58,968 nucleotides of DNA from Thermomicrobiales bacterium (lineage in GTDB: Bacteria > Chloroflexota > Chloroflexia > Thermomicrobiales > UBA6265). Shown one piece after another: positions 34,582-44,404 of this stretch. Each line of letters starts with the position of its first letter. The stretch's first letter is position 1. A model generated the notes under the pieces. The model was not told where the DNA came from. It made no database searches and saw only the letters and a list, made by a program, of their open reading frames with translations. The stretch spans positions 1-58,968 of the forward strand of contig JAWKPF010000029.1 in the NCBI GenBank assembly GCA_041390825.1, written 5' to 3'. A program made the position numbers and the translations under genes.

Positions 34582-35769
34582 CTATAGCGGTCCGCGCCAG
34601 GGAGCGTGTGCCGCTCCCGAAGAGCGTTCCGTGCCAAGGAACGCACTTCGGATCGCGTCTGAGAGGTCACGCCGGGCGATTGCGCCCGCCTTGTCACGTC
34701 GTATGCCGTTCGTCAGAAACGCCACGGCCAGACCCGTGTCGCGGTCTCCCCAGCAAACTGACGATCCCATACCACCATGCCAAAAGGTCCGGAGTGTGCT
34801 GGTTGCTCCCGGCCAGTGCCGGCGTGGCTCGTTCAGGCCGCCAAGTTCGAATCCGTAGCATCGGCGCACGGGAAGGTCGAACGATGGATCGATCTCGTCC
34901 AGCACGGCCACCTCCAACATCCGATCAACCGTCTCGGGGCGGAGGATTTGAGCGCCATCGATGGCGCCACCGAGCGCGATCGCGGCGTAGAAGCGCGCCA
35001 TATCGGCCGCGGTCGATACCAGGCTGCCACCCGGCACGACCGCGCGATAGATCGGATCATCGTCCATCGAGCGTATGACCTCGACACCCCATTCGTCCGT
35101 GCCATCAGTGGCATGAAGCTTGACGCAACGTTCTTCCAGATCGGGAGAAACCACGATATGACTCTGCTCGAGTCCAAGCGGGTTCAGGATCTCCTCGCGC
35201 AGATAGGACTGGTACGTGCGGCCATCGACGATGCGGATCAATTCCGCAATCACCCAGTGCTGGGTGAGAAAGTGATAGCTGCTGGTGACGCCGGGGCGAG
35301 TTTCCAGCGTGAGCGTTTCGAGGATGCGATTCACGTGCTGCGCATGGTCCCAGGCTGCGCGCGGTAGCGACTCTGGGGTCGACGGAAAGCCACCGCGGTG
35401 GCAGAGAATGTGCCGAACCAGAACCGCGTCTTTGCCGTTGCTCCCGAACGCCGGCCAATGATCGGCCACCCGATCGTCCAGCGAAAGACGACCCTTCTCG
35501 ACTTGCTGCCACAATGCCACCGCACCTAGCGGCTTGGAACCGGAGAACATTGGGAAGAGCGATTCCGCGTCAACACGTGTGGCCCGCTGTGTATCGGCGT
35601 ACCCGATCACCAGATCGAGCACCACCTGGCCATTGACCGAGACCGCCAGTGCTGCTCCCGGATAGAGACGCTGCTCGTTCACCTGCGCGCGGAACATCTG
35701 CTCGACCTGTTCGAGGTCAGGCATTGAAACAGGACGCGCGGCGTCTTGAACACCGACCAGCGCGATCAT
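34582..35769 (-). CDS. Serine hydrolase, beta-lactamase/class C-like family
   Basis: 395 residues. FPMFSGSKPLGAVAL carries the S-x-x-K pair; SYHFLTQHWVIAELI is the second-motif region (Tyr of Y-x-N/S type); TFWHGGMGSSV near the C-terminus is the H/K-x-G equivalent. The family contains esterases, D-amino peptidases and carboxypeptidases; a signal peptide is absent, so it is probably cytosolic, as in the EstB-type esterases. The ATG at 35769 is 4 bases from the acyl-CoA ligase stop, so the two are in one operon. Confidence 0.85.
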   Translation of the reverse strand: MIALVGVQDAARPVSMPDLEQVEQMFRAQVNEQRLYPGAALAVSVNGQVVLDLVIGYADTQRATRVDAESLFPMFSGSKPLGAVALWQQVEKGRLSLDDRVADHWPAFGSNGKDAVLVRHILCHRGGFPSTPESLPRAAWDHAQHVNRILETLTLETRPGVTSSYHFLTQHWVIAELIRIVDGRTYQSYLREEILNPLGLEQSHIVVSPDLEERCVKLHATDGTDEWGVEVIRSMDDDPIYRAVVPGGSLVSTAADMARFYAAIALGGAIDGAQILRPETVDRMLEVAVLDEIDPSFDLPVRRCYGFELGGLNEPRRHWPGATSTLRTFWHGGMGSSVCWGDRDTGLAVAFLTNGIRRDKAGAIARRDLSDAIRSAFLGTERSSGAAHAPWRGPL

Positions 35770-35773
35770 GGCG

Positions 35774-37348
35774 CTACACCAATACCGGCGTTGGCTGCCG
35801 GTCGCGGGCGATCAACTCGCGACGCAAGATCTTGCCAGATGGTGATTTCGGAATGACGTCGATGAACTCCACCATGCGCACCTTCTTGTAGGGCGCGACC
35901 TGCCCGGCAACGAATGCCATCAGCGTTTCCGCGTCGATTGGCGCCCGGGTGACGACAAATGCCTTGGGGATCTCGCCGGCGTCGTCGTCCGGATAGCGCA
36001 CGACGGCCGCGTCCGCTACCGCCGGATGAGTCAGCAAGATGGCTTCCAGCTCTGCCGGAGCGACCTGATAGCCCTTGTATTTGATCAGTTCCTTGAGCCG
36101 GTCGACAACGTAGAAATAGCCATCTTCGTCGGCATAGGCGATATCGCCCGTGTGGAGCCAGCCATCGGAATCAAGGGTTGCCGCAGTCGCTTCGGGATCG
36201 TTCAGATAGCCCGACATCATTTGCGGTCCGCGCATCCAGAGCTCGCCGCGCTCGCCAGTGGGAAGATCCTGACCGCTTTCCGGATCGACGACCCGCGCTT
36301 CGGTTCTGGATGTGAGCTTGCCGGCGGATCCCTGTTTCTCGAACGGCAGGTCGTTGGGACAGATCAGCGTTGGCACCCCTTCGCTCATGCCATACCCCTG
36401 TTTGACGAGGCAACCAACGCGATTTCGGACGAGTTCCTGGACATCTCCGCCAAGTGGAGCCGCCCCGGAAAGGATGAACGCGAGCGACGATAGATCGTAG
36501 TTGTCGACGATGGGGTTCTTTGCCAGGTGCACGATCAACGGTGGCGGCGTAAAGATCTTGGTCATGCGATAGGTCTGGACGAGCTGCAGAAACCGTTCGA
36601 AATCGAAGCGGGAGATGATGACGCTGGTCGCGCCGGCCATCGGGCCGGAGGCGAGGTTGATCAACACGCCAAAGGCATGGAACAGGGGAAGCTGTCCCGG
36701 CAGGACATCATGCTCCTGGACTCCTTCGGGCACCGCGCCAACAGCGCCAGTGGCGACCAGCGCTCGATGGCTGAGCATGACGCTCTTGGGCATGCCAGTC
36801 GTTCCGCTGGAGCAGAGCAGTGCGGCGATGTCCCGCTCCGGATCGATATCGACCACGGGAACCGATGCGGTGCTGGCCAGCAGTTCGTCGAATGTCCTCA
36901 GCGTTGGGTGCTCGCCGAAGACAACGATCCGGTCGTTCGTCAGCAATGGGGCATTCGCCGCCTGCACCGTGTCGAGCAGCGCGGATGTCGTGAGCATGAA
37001 GCGGGCCGATTGGCGCGAGAGTTGGGTTCCCAGCTCGTTGGCTGTCCAGGTCGGATTGGCGAGTGCCGCGATCGCTCCAAGTGAGGTGATGGCATAGAAC
37101 GCGATGGCATAGTCGATGCTGTTGGGGGCGAACATCGCAACCACATCGCCCTTTCGCACACCTCGTTCGTGCAAACCGGCGGCGGCGCGATCGACCAGAT
37201 GGCGAAGTTCGCTGAAGGTCACGATCCGTCCGGATTCGGCATCGATGAACGCGGGCTTATCCGCGAGACGAGTGGCGTTGCGCAGCGCGACGGTCGGAAA
37301 TGGCGCATTCGGGATATCGACGTCTGGAATGTGGCTTCGGTAGATCAT
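35774..37348 (-). CDS. AMP-forming acyl-CoA ligase (4-coumarate-CoA-ligase-like)
   Basis: 524 residues of the ANL superfamily. The AMP-binding signature SSGTTGMPKSVMLSH, the YGMSEGVPT loop, ELWMRGPQMMSGYL, DGWLHTGDIAY and the catalytic lysine segment PKSPSGKILRREL are all present. It activates a carboxylic acid with ATP and joins it to CoA; the overall pattern is nearest 4-coumarate/fatty-acyl ligases, but the acid is unknown. AGGAGACC lies upstream of the ATG at 37348; the upstream extension to 37396 has no support. It leads a run with the serine hydrolase and the GMC oxidoreductase, suggesting breakdown of an ester or alcohol substrate (inference). Confidence 0.9.
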   Translation of the reverse strand: MIYRSHIPDVDIPNAPFPTVALRNATRLADKPAFIDAESGRIVTFSELRHLVDRAAAGLHERGVRKGDVVAMFAPNSIDYAIAFYAITSLGAIAALANPTWTANELGTQLSRQSARFMLTTSALLDTVQAANAPLLTNDRIVVFGEHPTLRTFDELLASTASVPVVDIDPERDIAALLCSSGTTGMPKSVMLSHRALVATGAVGAVPEGVQEHDVLPGQLPLFHAFGVLINLASGPMAGATSVIISRFDFERFLQLVQTYRMTKIFTPPPLIVHLAKNPIVDNYDLSSLAFILSGAAPLGGDVQELVRNRVGCLVKQGYGMSEGVPTLICPNDLPFEKQGSAGKLTSRTEARVVDPESGQDLPTGERGELWMRGPQMMSGYLNDPEATAATLDSDGWLHTGDIAYADEDGYFYVVDRLKELIKYKGYQVAPAELEAILLTHPAVADAAVVRYPDDDAGEIPKAFVVTRAPIDAETLMAFVAGQVAPYKKVRMVEFIDVIPKSPSGKILRRELIARDRQPTPVLV

Positions 37349-37453
37349 CGTCGGTCTCCTGTCGTCAGGTGGGGCAAGCGCTTGTCGAATTGCCATCCCG
37401 GATTTGGCTTGCCGGGGTTACTGACATCCTGGGTTCCCGCGGTTCGATGGTCG

Positions 37454-37515
37454 TCCGCCGATCGGCGGATTTCACGCTGACGAGTAGTCGCCTTCATCCA
37501 TACGTAATGACGTAT
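37454..37515. promoter_or_regulatory. Two palindromes between the LuxR genes and the acyl-CoA ligase
   Basis: A perfect 16-base palindrome TCCGCCGATCGGCGGA (37454-37469) and an inverted repeat ATACGT-4-ACGTAT (37500-37515) lie in the 183-base gap upstream of the acyl-CoA ligase and just after the LuxR stop. They are candidate operators for the ligase operon; the first could also help terminate the LuxR message. Confidence 0.4.
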
Positions 37516-37531
37516 CGGTGGTAATAACGTG

Positions 37532-39903
37532 TCAGACGATCTCCAGTTCGACCGCTCGCGCGGCAGCCGCGGCCCGGGTATTGACGTCGAGCTTGGCGAG
37601 AATGTGCTGTACGTGTGTCTGCGCGGTGCGCTCACTGACGAAAAGCTGTTCGCCGATTTCCCGATTGGAGCGGCCGTCCCGAACGAGGCGGAGGACTTCG
37701 ATCTCACGTGGGGTCAGACCGAACTGCGGTCCATTGGCGTCGGATGGAACAGGGTATGCCGGTGGCGCGGAGTCGATGCGCAAGAGTTCACCAACGATCT
37801 CCTGCAGTGGTGTATTGGCTCCTGTTCGCCAGAGCGCTTGCATGCGCTCTTGTCCCATCTGCGTGCCGAGTCGCTCGACTTCTTGGTCGTAACGACTTCG
37901 ATTTGGAGGAGGGATCGCCCCAATCGAGCGGCTTAGTGAATCGGCGGCGCCCAGTGTGACCGCTGCCCGCTCGTACGAGCCGGACGCGGCGAAGATGCGG
38001 CCCAACCCTCGAAGGCAACTAGCTGTTCCGAGGTTGTCGCCCAATTTCCAGCGGAACGCAAGGCTTTCCCGATAGAGTTGTTCTGCCCGTTGAAAATCGC
38101 CGCGACTGCGCGCGACCTTTGCCAGATGGGACAGCACCATTCCCTGCCCAAAGTCGTTGCCATCGGCACGCGTGAACACCAGCGCTTCCTCGAACTGTTG
38201 TTCCGCGAGGGTGATCTTGCCTTGCTCGAAGTTGGCATGCCCGAGCCCCTGCAGTCCCTGGACGATCCAGAACGGCCGGTTTGCTCGACGATAGTGCACC
38301 ATCGATCGCTCGAACGCATCTGCGGCTTGGTTGAAATCCCCATCCATGCGTGTCGCGCTCCCATGACATGAAGTGTCTGCGCGACAAGAAAGTCGTCACC
38401 TTCAGCGACGCTCATCGCGAGCAAGGGCTCCAAAATATCCGCTGCGCGTTCCAGCTCTCCTGAATTGAAGAGCTGCCAGGCCGCTACGGACAGCAACCAT
38501 CCGCGCAATGGACCCGGGCCAATCAGATCGTCGAGCACGAGCACCTGCTCCGCCCAGGAGCGTGATTCGGTGAAGTTCCCTTTCGTATACCAATAGCGCG
38601 CGGGTGCGATGGCAAGATGGCTGGCCCGCTCGAGATCGCGTTGTTCCAGCAAGAACGTGAGCGCGGATCGCACGTTGTCGATTTCGGCATCGAAGAAGGC
38701 GGACCATTCCGCCTGCTTGGGACCGAACTGTTCTGCAGACGCCTGATCGGTCCGATGAACCAGCCATTCCGCCAGGGCACTCATGGCGGTGTCTGCCTCG
38801 TCGTGGAATGCGAGTTGCTCCAGGCCATAGGCTCGCACGGTTTCGAGCATCCGAAATCGCGATTCGCCGGATGGTTGATCGATCTGCACTAGGAGGCTCT
38901 TGTCGACCAACGATATGATCCCTTCGAACGGTGCGAACTCTGGTTCGTTTTCCATTTGGCCAAGGACAGCAGCCGCCGATTCGATAGTGCAGCCGCCGGG
39001 AAAGACCGCGAGCCGGCGAAAAAGCACACGCTCGTCGTCGGACAAGAGGTCATAACTCCATGCGACGGCATCGCGCATCGTGCGCAGCCGGTCGGGCACA
39101 TCGCGCCCTTCCCGGTTGAGGAGCGCCAGCCGGTCGACCAACCGTGCCTGGATTGCCCGCGGGGAGAGGAACTTCACCCTGGAGGCAGCGAGCTCGACCG
39201 CCAGCGGGAGTCCATCGAGCCGGATGCAGATGTCCGCGACCGTCGCGGCTGTCTCTGGTGTGACGGAAAAGTCGGGATTGACCGCTTGGGCGCGTTGCAT
39301 GAAAAGCCGGGCCGATTCCGAGAGCAACAACTGATCGACCGTGGAATGTCGCGCGGGAAGCGACATGGTGGGCACAGGGAATTCATGCTCGCCGGCGATG
39401 TGCAACGGCTCGCGACTGGTTACGAGCATGGTGAGGTTTGGACTGTGGGCCAGCAAATCGGAGAGTTCGGGCGCGACCGCCATGACTTGTTCGAGGTTGT
39501 CGATCACCAGCAAGAAGTTGCGCCCGGCAAGATAGGCCAGCAAGCCGTCTCTGGGTGACTGCTCACCCAGACCGACCAGCCCGAGCGCTTGCGCCATGGC
39601 AGGTAGCACAAGTTGCGGTTCGCGGATCGCGGCCAGCGGGAGAAATCGCACATTGCCTTCGAACCTGTCGACCAGATCGGCCGCGATCTGCAACGCTAGA
39701 CGGGTCTTGCCGACCCCGCCGGGACCGGTCAGGGTGACGAGCGGCACATCGTCTCGTAGCAGAAGCGCGGCGATAGTGTCGCGCTCCCGTTCACGACCGA
39801 TCAGTGGCGTGCGTGGCAAAGGAATATGGAGCTCAATTGTCCGAGATGTCGCCACGATCCGGCTCCGAGTTGGCTGATTCGCTTCGACCGAGGCCATCAT
39901 CAT
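37532..39903 (-). pseudogene. ATPase-LuxR regulator, second of a tandem pair, one frameshift
   Basis: The N-terminal ATPase part is in one frame: PLIGRERERD, Walker A GPGGVGKTRLA, Walker B LLVIDNLEQVM, LPLAVELAASRV. The frame is lost at the C-run 38360-38362; adding one G (ATGGGAGC to ATGGGGAGC) gives HVMGSATRMDGDFNQA and joins the TPR-like region and the LuxR helix-turn-helix (LTPREIEVLRLVRDGRSN, recognition helix SERTAQTHVQHIL), ending at 37532. About 790 residues in all, 24-50 bases downstream of its paralogue. Three consecutive ATGs at 39903-39895 make the exact start uncertain. The break may be a sequencing error. Confidence 0.8.
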
Positions 39904-39953
39904 GATGCTGCACAGTGGCAGCACCGTCAATTTATGGTCAAACCGGCAGGTAG

Positions 39954-42281
39954 CTACTCTATTCCGTGTTCCACCGCAAGCGCGGCAGCAGCAGCGCGTG
40001 TGTTGACGTCCATCTTGTCGAGAATGTGCTGGACGTGTGTTTGGGCTGTCCGCTCGCTGACAAAGAGCGCCTCTGCGATCTCCTTGTTCGAGCGGCCGAT
40101 GCGAATGTGCCGAAGGACCTCTCGTTCACGGTTTGTAAGGTCGAAGGGCTTCTGCGCAATTTCGATTGGCCGAGCGGCGAGTCCGTCCAGGTCGGTTCGA
40201 ACGAACGTCGCGACCATATCCTCCAAGGGCGTTTGCCTGCCGTGTTCCCAACAGGCTGCGAAGCGATCGTCGCCCAGGTGTCTGCGGGCTGCGGTGCGCG
40301 CCTGCGCGTAGCGGGAGTGCGGACGTGGCAACTCTGCGCCAATTGCCTCGCGCAGCGCATCGGCTGCGCCGAACAGCTGAGCCGCTTCCTCGTGTCGTCC
40401 TGCCAGCACTTCGATCTGGCCGAGCCCGCGTAGACACCCCACAAGCCCAATTCGCTCCTGGTGCTCCCAACGAAGCGCAAGGCTCTCTACGAAGAGACTG
40501 CGGGCGTGCCTGAGATCGCCTCGGGCTCGGGCGATCTTGGCTTGATTTGTCAATATCATGCCGGCGCCGTAGGAGTTGCCGTCCTGCAGGAACACTGACA
40601 GCGCTTCGTCGAAGTGCCTTTCGGCCTGGTCGATATTGCCCAGTTCGAAGTTCGCATGTCCCAGGCTGTTGAGCGCGAACGCCTCCCATGTGCGATATCC
40701 GGCCGAGCGGTAGAAGTCCAACGCCGCCTCGAAGTGAGCGACCGCGTCGTCGAATCGGCCAGAGCTATCATCGATAAACCCGAGAACATGGCGGCATTGG
40801 GCAGCAATGTAGGGATCGCTCAATGCATTGGCTCGTGCACGCGCACTCAACAACATCGCCGTTGCCCGATCGATTTCGCCCATGTGAAACAGGAACCACC
40901 CTGCCATGAGTTCCAGGCGGTGCCGCTTCGTCCCGATCCCAATCGCATCCCCCAACGCAAGGGCTCGTTCTGCCCACGACCATCCTTCTGCGAGATTTCC
41001 ACGTATGTGCCAGCAGCGCGACGCATTGACGATCATCCAGCTTGCACCGTCGACATCGCCCTGTTCGAGCAGCCAGCCGATAACTGCCCGGAGATTGTCG
41101 ACCTCCAACTCGAAGAAGTTCGTCCAGGTTCGCTGGTTCGGCCCCCACTGCTCATCGAATGCCGTCGTGGTTCGATCGATGAGCCATGCTGCGAGAGCGT
41201 CTCGGGTGGCATTAGCCTCGCCGTGGGCATCGAGCTGTTCGAGGGCATACGCCCGAATGGTCTCCAGCATGCGGAATCTCGGTTCTCCCGCAGTCTGATC
41301 GACCTGGACGAGCAGGTTCTTGTCCAGCAGGGAGGACATACCTTCGAATAGGTCGATGGGCTGGGCGACATCGAGATTGGCAAGGAGACTTGCAGCCATC
41401 TCGGTGGTGCACCCACCAGCGAAAACCGAAAGATGGCGAAACAACGCGCGCTCTTCATCGGTGAGAAGGTCATAGCTCCAACCGACCGCGTCTCGCATCG
41501 TGCGCAACCGATCCGGCACGTCCCGCCCATCACGGCTGAGCAATGCGAGCCGGTCGACCAGTCGCGACAGAATCGCCTGAGGAGAGAGGATCTTCACCCT
41601 GGCGGCGGCAAGCTCGATAGCGAGAGGAAGTCCGTCCAGCCGGATGCAAATCTCCGCCACCGTTTCGACGTTTTCTGGTGAGATCGAGAAATCGGGCCGT
41701 ACTGCCTGCGCCCGTTGCTCGAAGAGCTGCATCGACTCTGATTGCCGCGCAACCTCGATAGGTGAGGGACGCGATGGAACAGCCAGCGGAAGGATCGGGA
41801 ACTCATGCTCCCCCTCGATGCGGAGGGGTTCCCGACTTGTTATGAGGATTGTCAGCTCAGGGCAGTGCGCCAGGAGCTCTGATATTTCGGCGGCTGCCGG
41901 CATCACCTGTTCGAAGTTGTCGACGATGAGGAGCGAGGAACGACCGGAGAAATAGCGCAATAGTCCCGCCATCGGCGTCTGATCGCTCAAACCGACCAGT
42001 CCGACGCTTTGCGCAATCGTAGGGAGAACCAGCTGAGGTTCCCGTATCGTCGCGAGTGGGATGAATCGAACGTTTCCCTCGAAATCCTTGCTCAGATCGG
42101 CGGCGACTCGCAATGCGATGCGAGTCTTCCCCACGCCTCCAGCACCGTTGAGCGTCACTAGCGGCACATCTGGACGCACCAACAAGGCGCCCACCGACCT
42201 TCGTTCGCTATCGCGGCCGATCAAGGGCGTGCGAGGTACCGGGATCATGGATTCGCTCGATAGTGTGCGGTTGGGCGACAT
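39954..42281 (-). CDS. ATPase-LuxR regulator, first of a tandem pair
   Basis: 775 residues, intact, with the same architecture as the gene that follows it: PLIGRDSERRSV entry, Walker A GAGGVGKTRIA, Walker B SLLIVDNFEQVM, TSREPLRIEGE sensor, LPLAIELAAARV, TPR-like middle (LNSLGHANFELGNIDQAERH), and a C-terminal LuxR helix-turn-helix (LTNREREVLRHIRIGRSN; SERTAQTHVQHILDKMD). The two proteins are similar along their whole length, indicating local gene duplication. GGGAGGACGAC precedes the ATG. It is divergent from the two-component system at 42468. Confidence 0.92.
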   Translation of the reverse strand: MSPNRTLSSESMIPVPRTPLIGRDSERRSVGALLVRPDVPLVTLNGAGGVGKTRIALRVAADLSKDFEGNVRFIPLATIREPQLVLPTIAQSVGLVGLSDQTPMAGLLRYFSGRSSLLIVDNFEQVMPAAAEISELLAHCPELTILITSREPLRIEGEHEFPILPLAVPSRPSPIEVARQSESMQLFEQRAQAVRPDFSISPENVETVAEICIRLDGLPLAIELAAARVKILSPQAILSRLVDRLALLSRDGRDVPDRLRTMRDAVGWSYDLLTDEERALFRHLSVFAGGCTTEMAASLLANLDVAQPIDLFEGMSSLLDKNLLVQVDQTAGEPRFRMLETIRAYALEQLDAHGEANATRDALAAWLIDRTTTAFDEQWGPNQRTWTNFFELEVDNLRAVIGWLLEQGDVDGASWMIVNASRCWHIRGNLAEGWSWAERALALGDAIGIGTKRHRLELMAGWFLFHMGEIDRATAMLLSARARANALSDPYIAAQCRHVLGFIDDSSGRFDDAVAHFEAALDFYRSAGYRTWEAFALNSLGHANFELGNIDQAERHFDEALSVFLQDGNSYGAGMILTNQAKIARARGDLRHARSLFVESLALRWEHQERIGLVGCLRGLGQIEVLAGRHEEAAQLFGAADALREAIGAELPRPHSRYAQARTAARRHLGDDRFAACWEHGRQTPLEDMVATFVRTDLDGLAARPIEIAQKPFDLTNREREVLRHIRIGRSNKEIAEALFVSERTAQTHVQHILDKMDVNTRAAAAALAVEHGIE

Positions 42282-42467
42282 GTCGTCCTCCCTGAGCAGT
42301 GTGAATGGCGCGAGCGTTACCCGATATCATCTTGCTGTTCGGACATAACGTCAACAGTCGCGGGGCAGATCCTCGGCCTGCCTCCACAAGCCGTTCACAA
42401 TTGGCCAGTATGCTGCGGAAAGCCATCAGATGGACGCCGTGGCATAACAGCCGGATGGGGATCGAGT

Positions 42468-43154
42468 GTGACAGCCATTCTGATCGTCGAGGACGACCGG
42501 GAAATTGCCCAACTGGTGCGGGATTATCTCGACCGGGCCGGATATAGCACGTCCGTCGCGCAGGATGGCGACGCGGCGCTGATTGCCGCGCGCAATGGGC
42601 GCCCCGATCTGATCGTGCTCGATCTGGGATTGCCCAAACGGGACGGGCTCGATGTCATCAGGGAAATCCGCACGTTCGCCCGCATGCCGATCGTGATCCT
42701 GACCGCGCGCGGCGAGGAGACCGACCGCATCGTTGGGCTGGAGCTCGGCGCGGATGACTACATCGTGAAACCGTTCAGCCCGCGTGAGGTGGTCGCGCGG
42801 GTGCGGGCAGTCTTGCGGCGCACGAGTGCTCCCGAGGATGACGTTCACGTGTTGCGCCGCGGCGCGATGGAGATCGACGTGCCTCGCATGCGCGTGAGCG
42901 TGGATGGGGCGCCGGTCGAACTGACCGCTACCGAGTTCCAACTGCTCGCCACCATGGCGCGCCGCCCGGGACAGGTGTTCACCCGCGGGCAGCTCCTCGA
43001 TGCCGTGCGCGGCGATGCGTTCGAAGGATACGAGCGGGCAATCGATGCGCATATCAAGAACATCCGCCGCAAGGTCGAACCCGACTCGGCCAAGCCAACC
43101 TACATTCAGACCGTGTACGGCGTTGGGTACCGCTTCGCGGAGGGTATGGGGTGA
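42468..43154 (+). CDS. OmpR-family response regulator
   Basis: 228 residues from a GTG. The receiver domain has the acidic pair (VEDDREI), the phosphorylated Asp in IVLDLGLPKRDG, the Thr in ILTARGE and the Lys in VKPFSPREVVAR. The C-terminal winged helix (VELTATEFQLLATMARRPGQ, then AIDAHIKNIRRKVE) binds DNA. Its stop overlaps the GTG of the histidine kinase (GTGA), so the pair is coupled. Targets are unknown. Confidence 0.93.
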   Translation: MTAILIVEDDREIAQLVRDYLDRAGYSTSVAQDGDAALIAARNGRPDLIVLDLGLPKRDGLDVIREIRTFARMPIVILTARGEETDRIVGLELGADDYIVKPFSPREVVARVRAVLRRTSAPEDDVHVLRRGAMEIDVPRMRVSVDGAPVELTATEFQLLATMARRPGQVFTRGQLLDAVRGDAFEGYERAIDAHIKNIRRKVEPDSAKPTYIQTVYGVGYRFAEGMG

Positions 43155-44245
43155 GTTCGACGCAGGAACCACCACCCTGGTGGCCGGCAGACGAACCATG
43201 GCCGCCCGACGACTGGAAGATGGCCCGGCGACAATTCGCGCCGCGCATTGCCGCGCTCATGCTCGGACTGACACTCCTGGTTCTGGCGTCGTGCATTCTC
43301 CTCTATGCCATCTATTGGGACGTTTGGAGGAAGCGTCGACCGGGCCGGCGGCGACGCTTGACGATCGTGCCATTCGGCGGTCTTGTCGTCCTCATCCTGC
43401 TGGCGTATGTCGGCACGCGCGGCTTTCACTCGCTGCGCACCAATGCGCTGGCGCTCGACGAAGTGGCAATGGGCGTGGACCGCATCGCCGCGGGGGAGTA
43501 CGACATCGAGCTTGCCGAGCGCGGGTGGCCCGAAACGCAAGATCTCACACGGTCGGTGATGCTCATGGCGGCCCGGCTGCGCAACGCCGAGGCGCAACGT
43601 GTCGCGCTACAGGCCGAGATTGCGCATGAACTACGCACACCGCTTTCCGTGATTCAGGGGACCACCGAAGGGATGCTGGATGGGGTGTATCCCCGAGACG
43701 ATGATCATCTGCATCTGATCGTGCGGCGTAGCCGAATGATGGCGGAGTTGCTCGAGGACTTCCGCACCGTCTCCACCGCCGAGGCTGGCGCGCTGCAACT
43801 GCACAGGGAACGGGTCGATGTTGGCGCGCTGCTCGATGGGTTGGTGCAGGACTATCGCGACGAGGCTACGCGGACGGGAGTCGGTTTGACGCGCGCCGGG
43901 ATGCCCGAAGCGCCGGCTGAGGTCGATCCAGTGCGCCTGATGGAAGTCCTCGACAATCTCCTGCGCAACGCATTGCGGCACACACCGGAGGGGGGCGAGA
44001 TCGAGATCGGGGTCGAACGATCGCCGGACGAACTTGTGCTCTGGGTGCGCGATAACGGCGTTGGGATCGCCGCCGATCAGCTTCCGTTCGTCTTCGATCG
44101 GTTCGCGAAATCGGCCGACTCGGGCGGGAGCGGATTGGGATTGGCAATCGCGAAGCGGCTGGTCGAGGCCCACGGCGGGGTGATCGGCGTCGAGAGCGTG
44201 GAGGGGAACGGCGCAACGTTTACGATCCGCATCCCGCAACCGTGA
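43151..44245 (+). CDS. Membrane sensor histidine kinase (HAMP-HisKA-HATPase)
   Basis: 364 residues. Two membrane helices (residues about 37-56 and 72-86) enclose only a short outside loop (about 15 residues), so sensing may be within the membrane or HAMP. HAMP is followed by the phosphorylated His in EIAHELRTPLSVIQGT, the N box LLRNALRHTPEGG, G1 DNGVGIAADQ, the F box VFDRFAKS and G2 GGSGLGLAIAKRL. The N-terminus is Pro/Trp-rich (PPPWWPADEPWPPDD). It works with the response regulator it overlaps. Confidence 0.93.
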   Translation: MSSTQEPPPWWPADEPWPPDDWKMARRQFAPRIAALMLGLTLLVLASCILLYAIYWDVWRKRRPGRRRRLTIVPFGGLVVLILLAYVGTRGFHSLRTNALALDEVAMGVDRIAAGEYDIELAERGWPETQDLTRSVMLMAARLRNAEAQRVALQAEIAHELRTPLSVIQGTTEGMLDGVYPRDDDHLHLIVRRSRMMAELLEDFRTVSTAEAGALQLHRERVDVGALLDGLVQDYRDEATRTGVGLTRAGMPEAPAEVDPVRLMEVLDNLLRNALRHTPEGGEIEIGVERSPDELVLWVRDNGVGIAADQLPFVFDRFAKSADSGGSGLGLAIAKRLVEAHGGVIGVESVEGNGATFTIRIPQP

Positions 44246-44404
44246 CCAGGCGCTATGCAGGTGTCATGCCCCCCGAGTTCGAGATCCGCGGTGGAGCGAT
44301 TCGCGAGACCGCATTTCAACACTCACCGGCAGAATTTGGGAAGATGAGCAGACGTGGGCGAGGAACAGCGTTCTCGACTGTTGGCGCAATCTGAGGGAGC
44401 GGGC

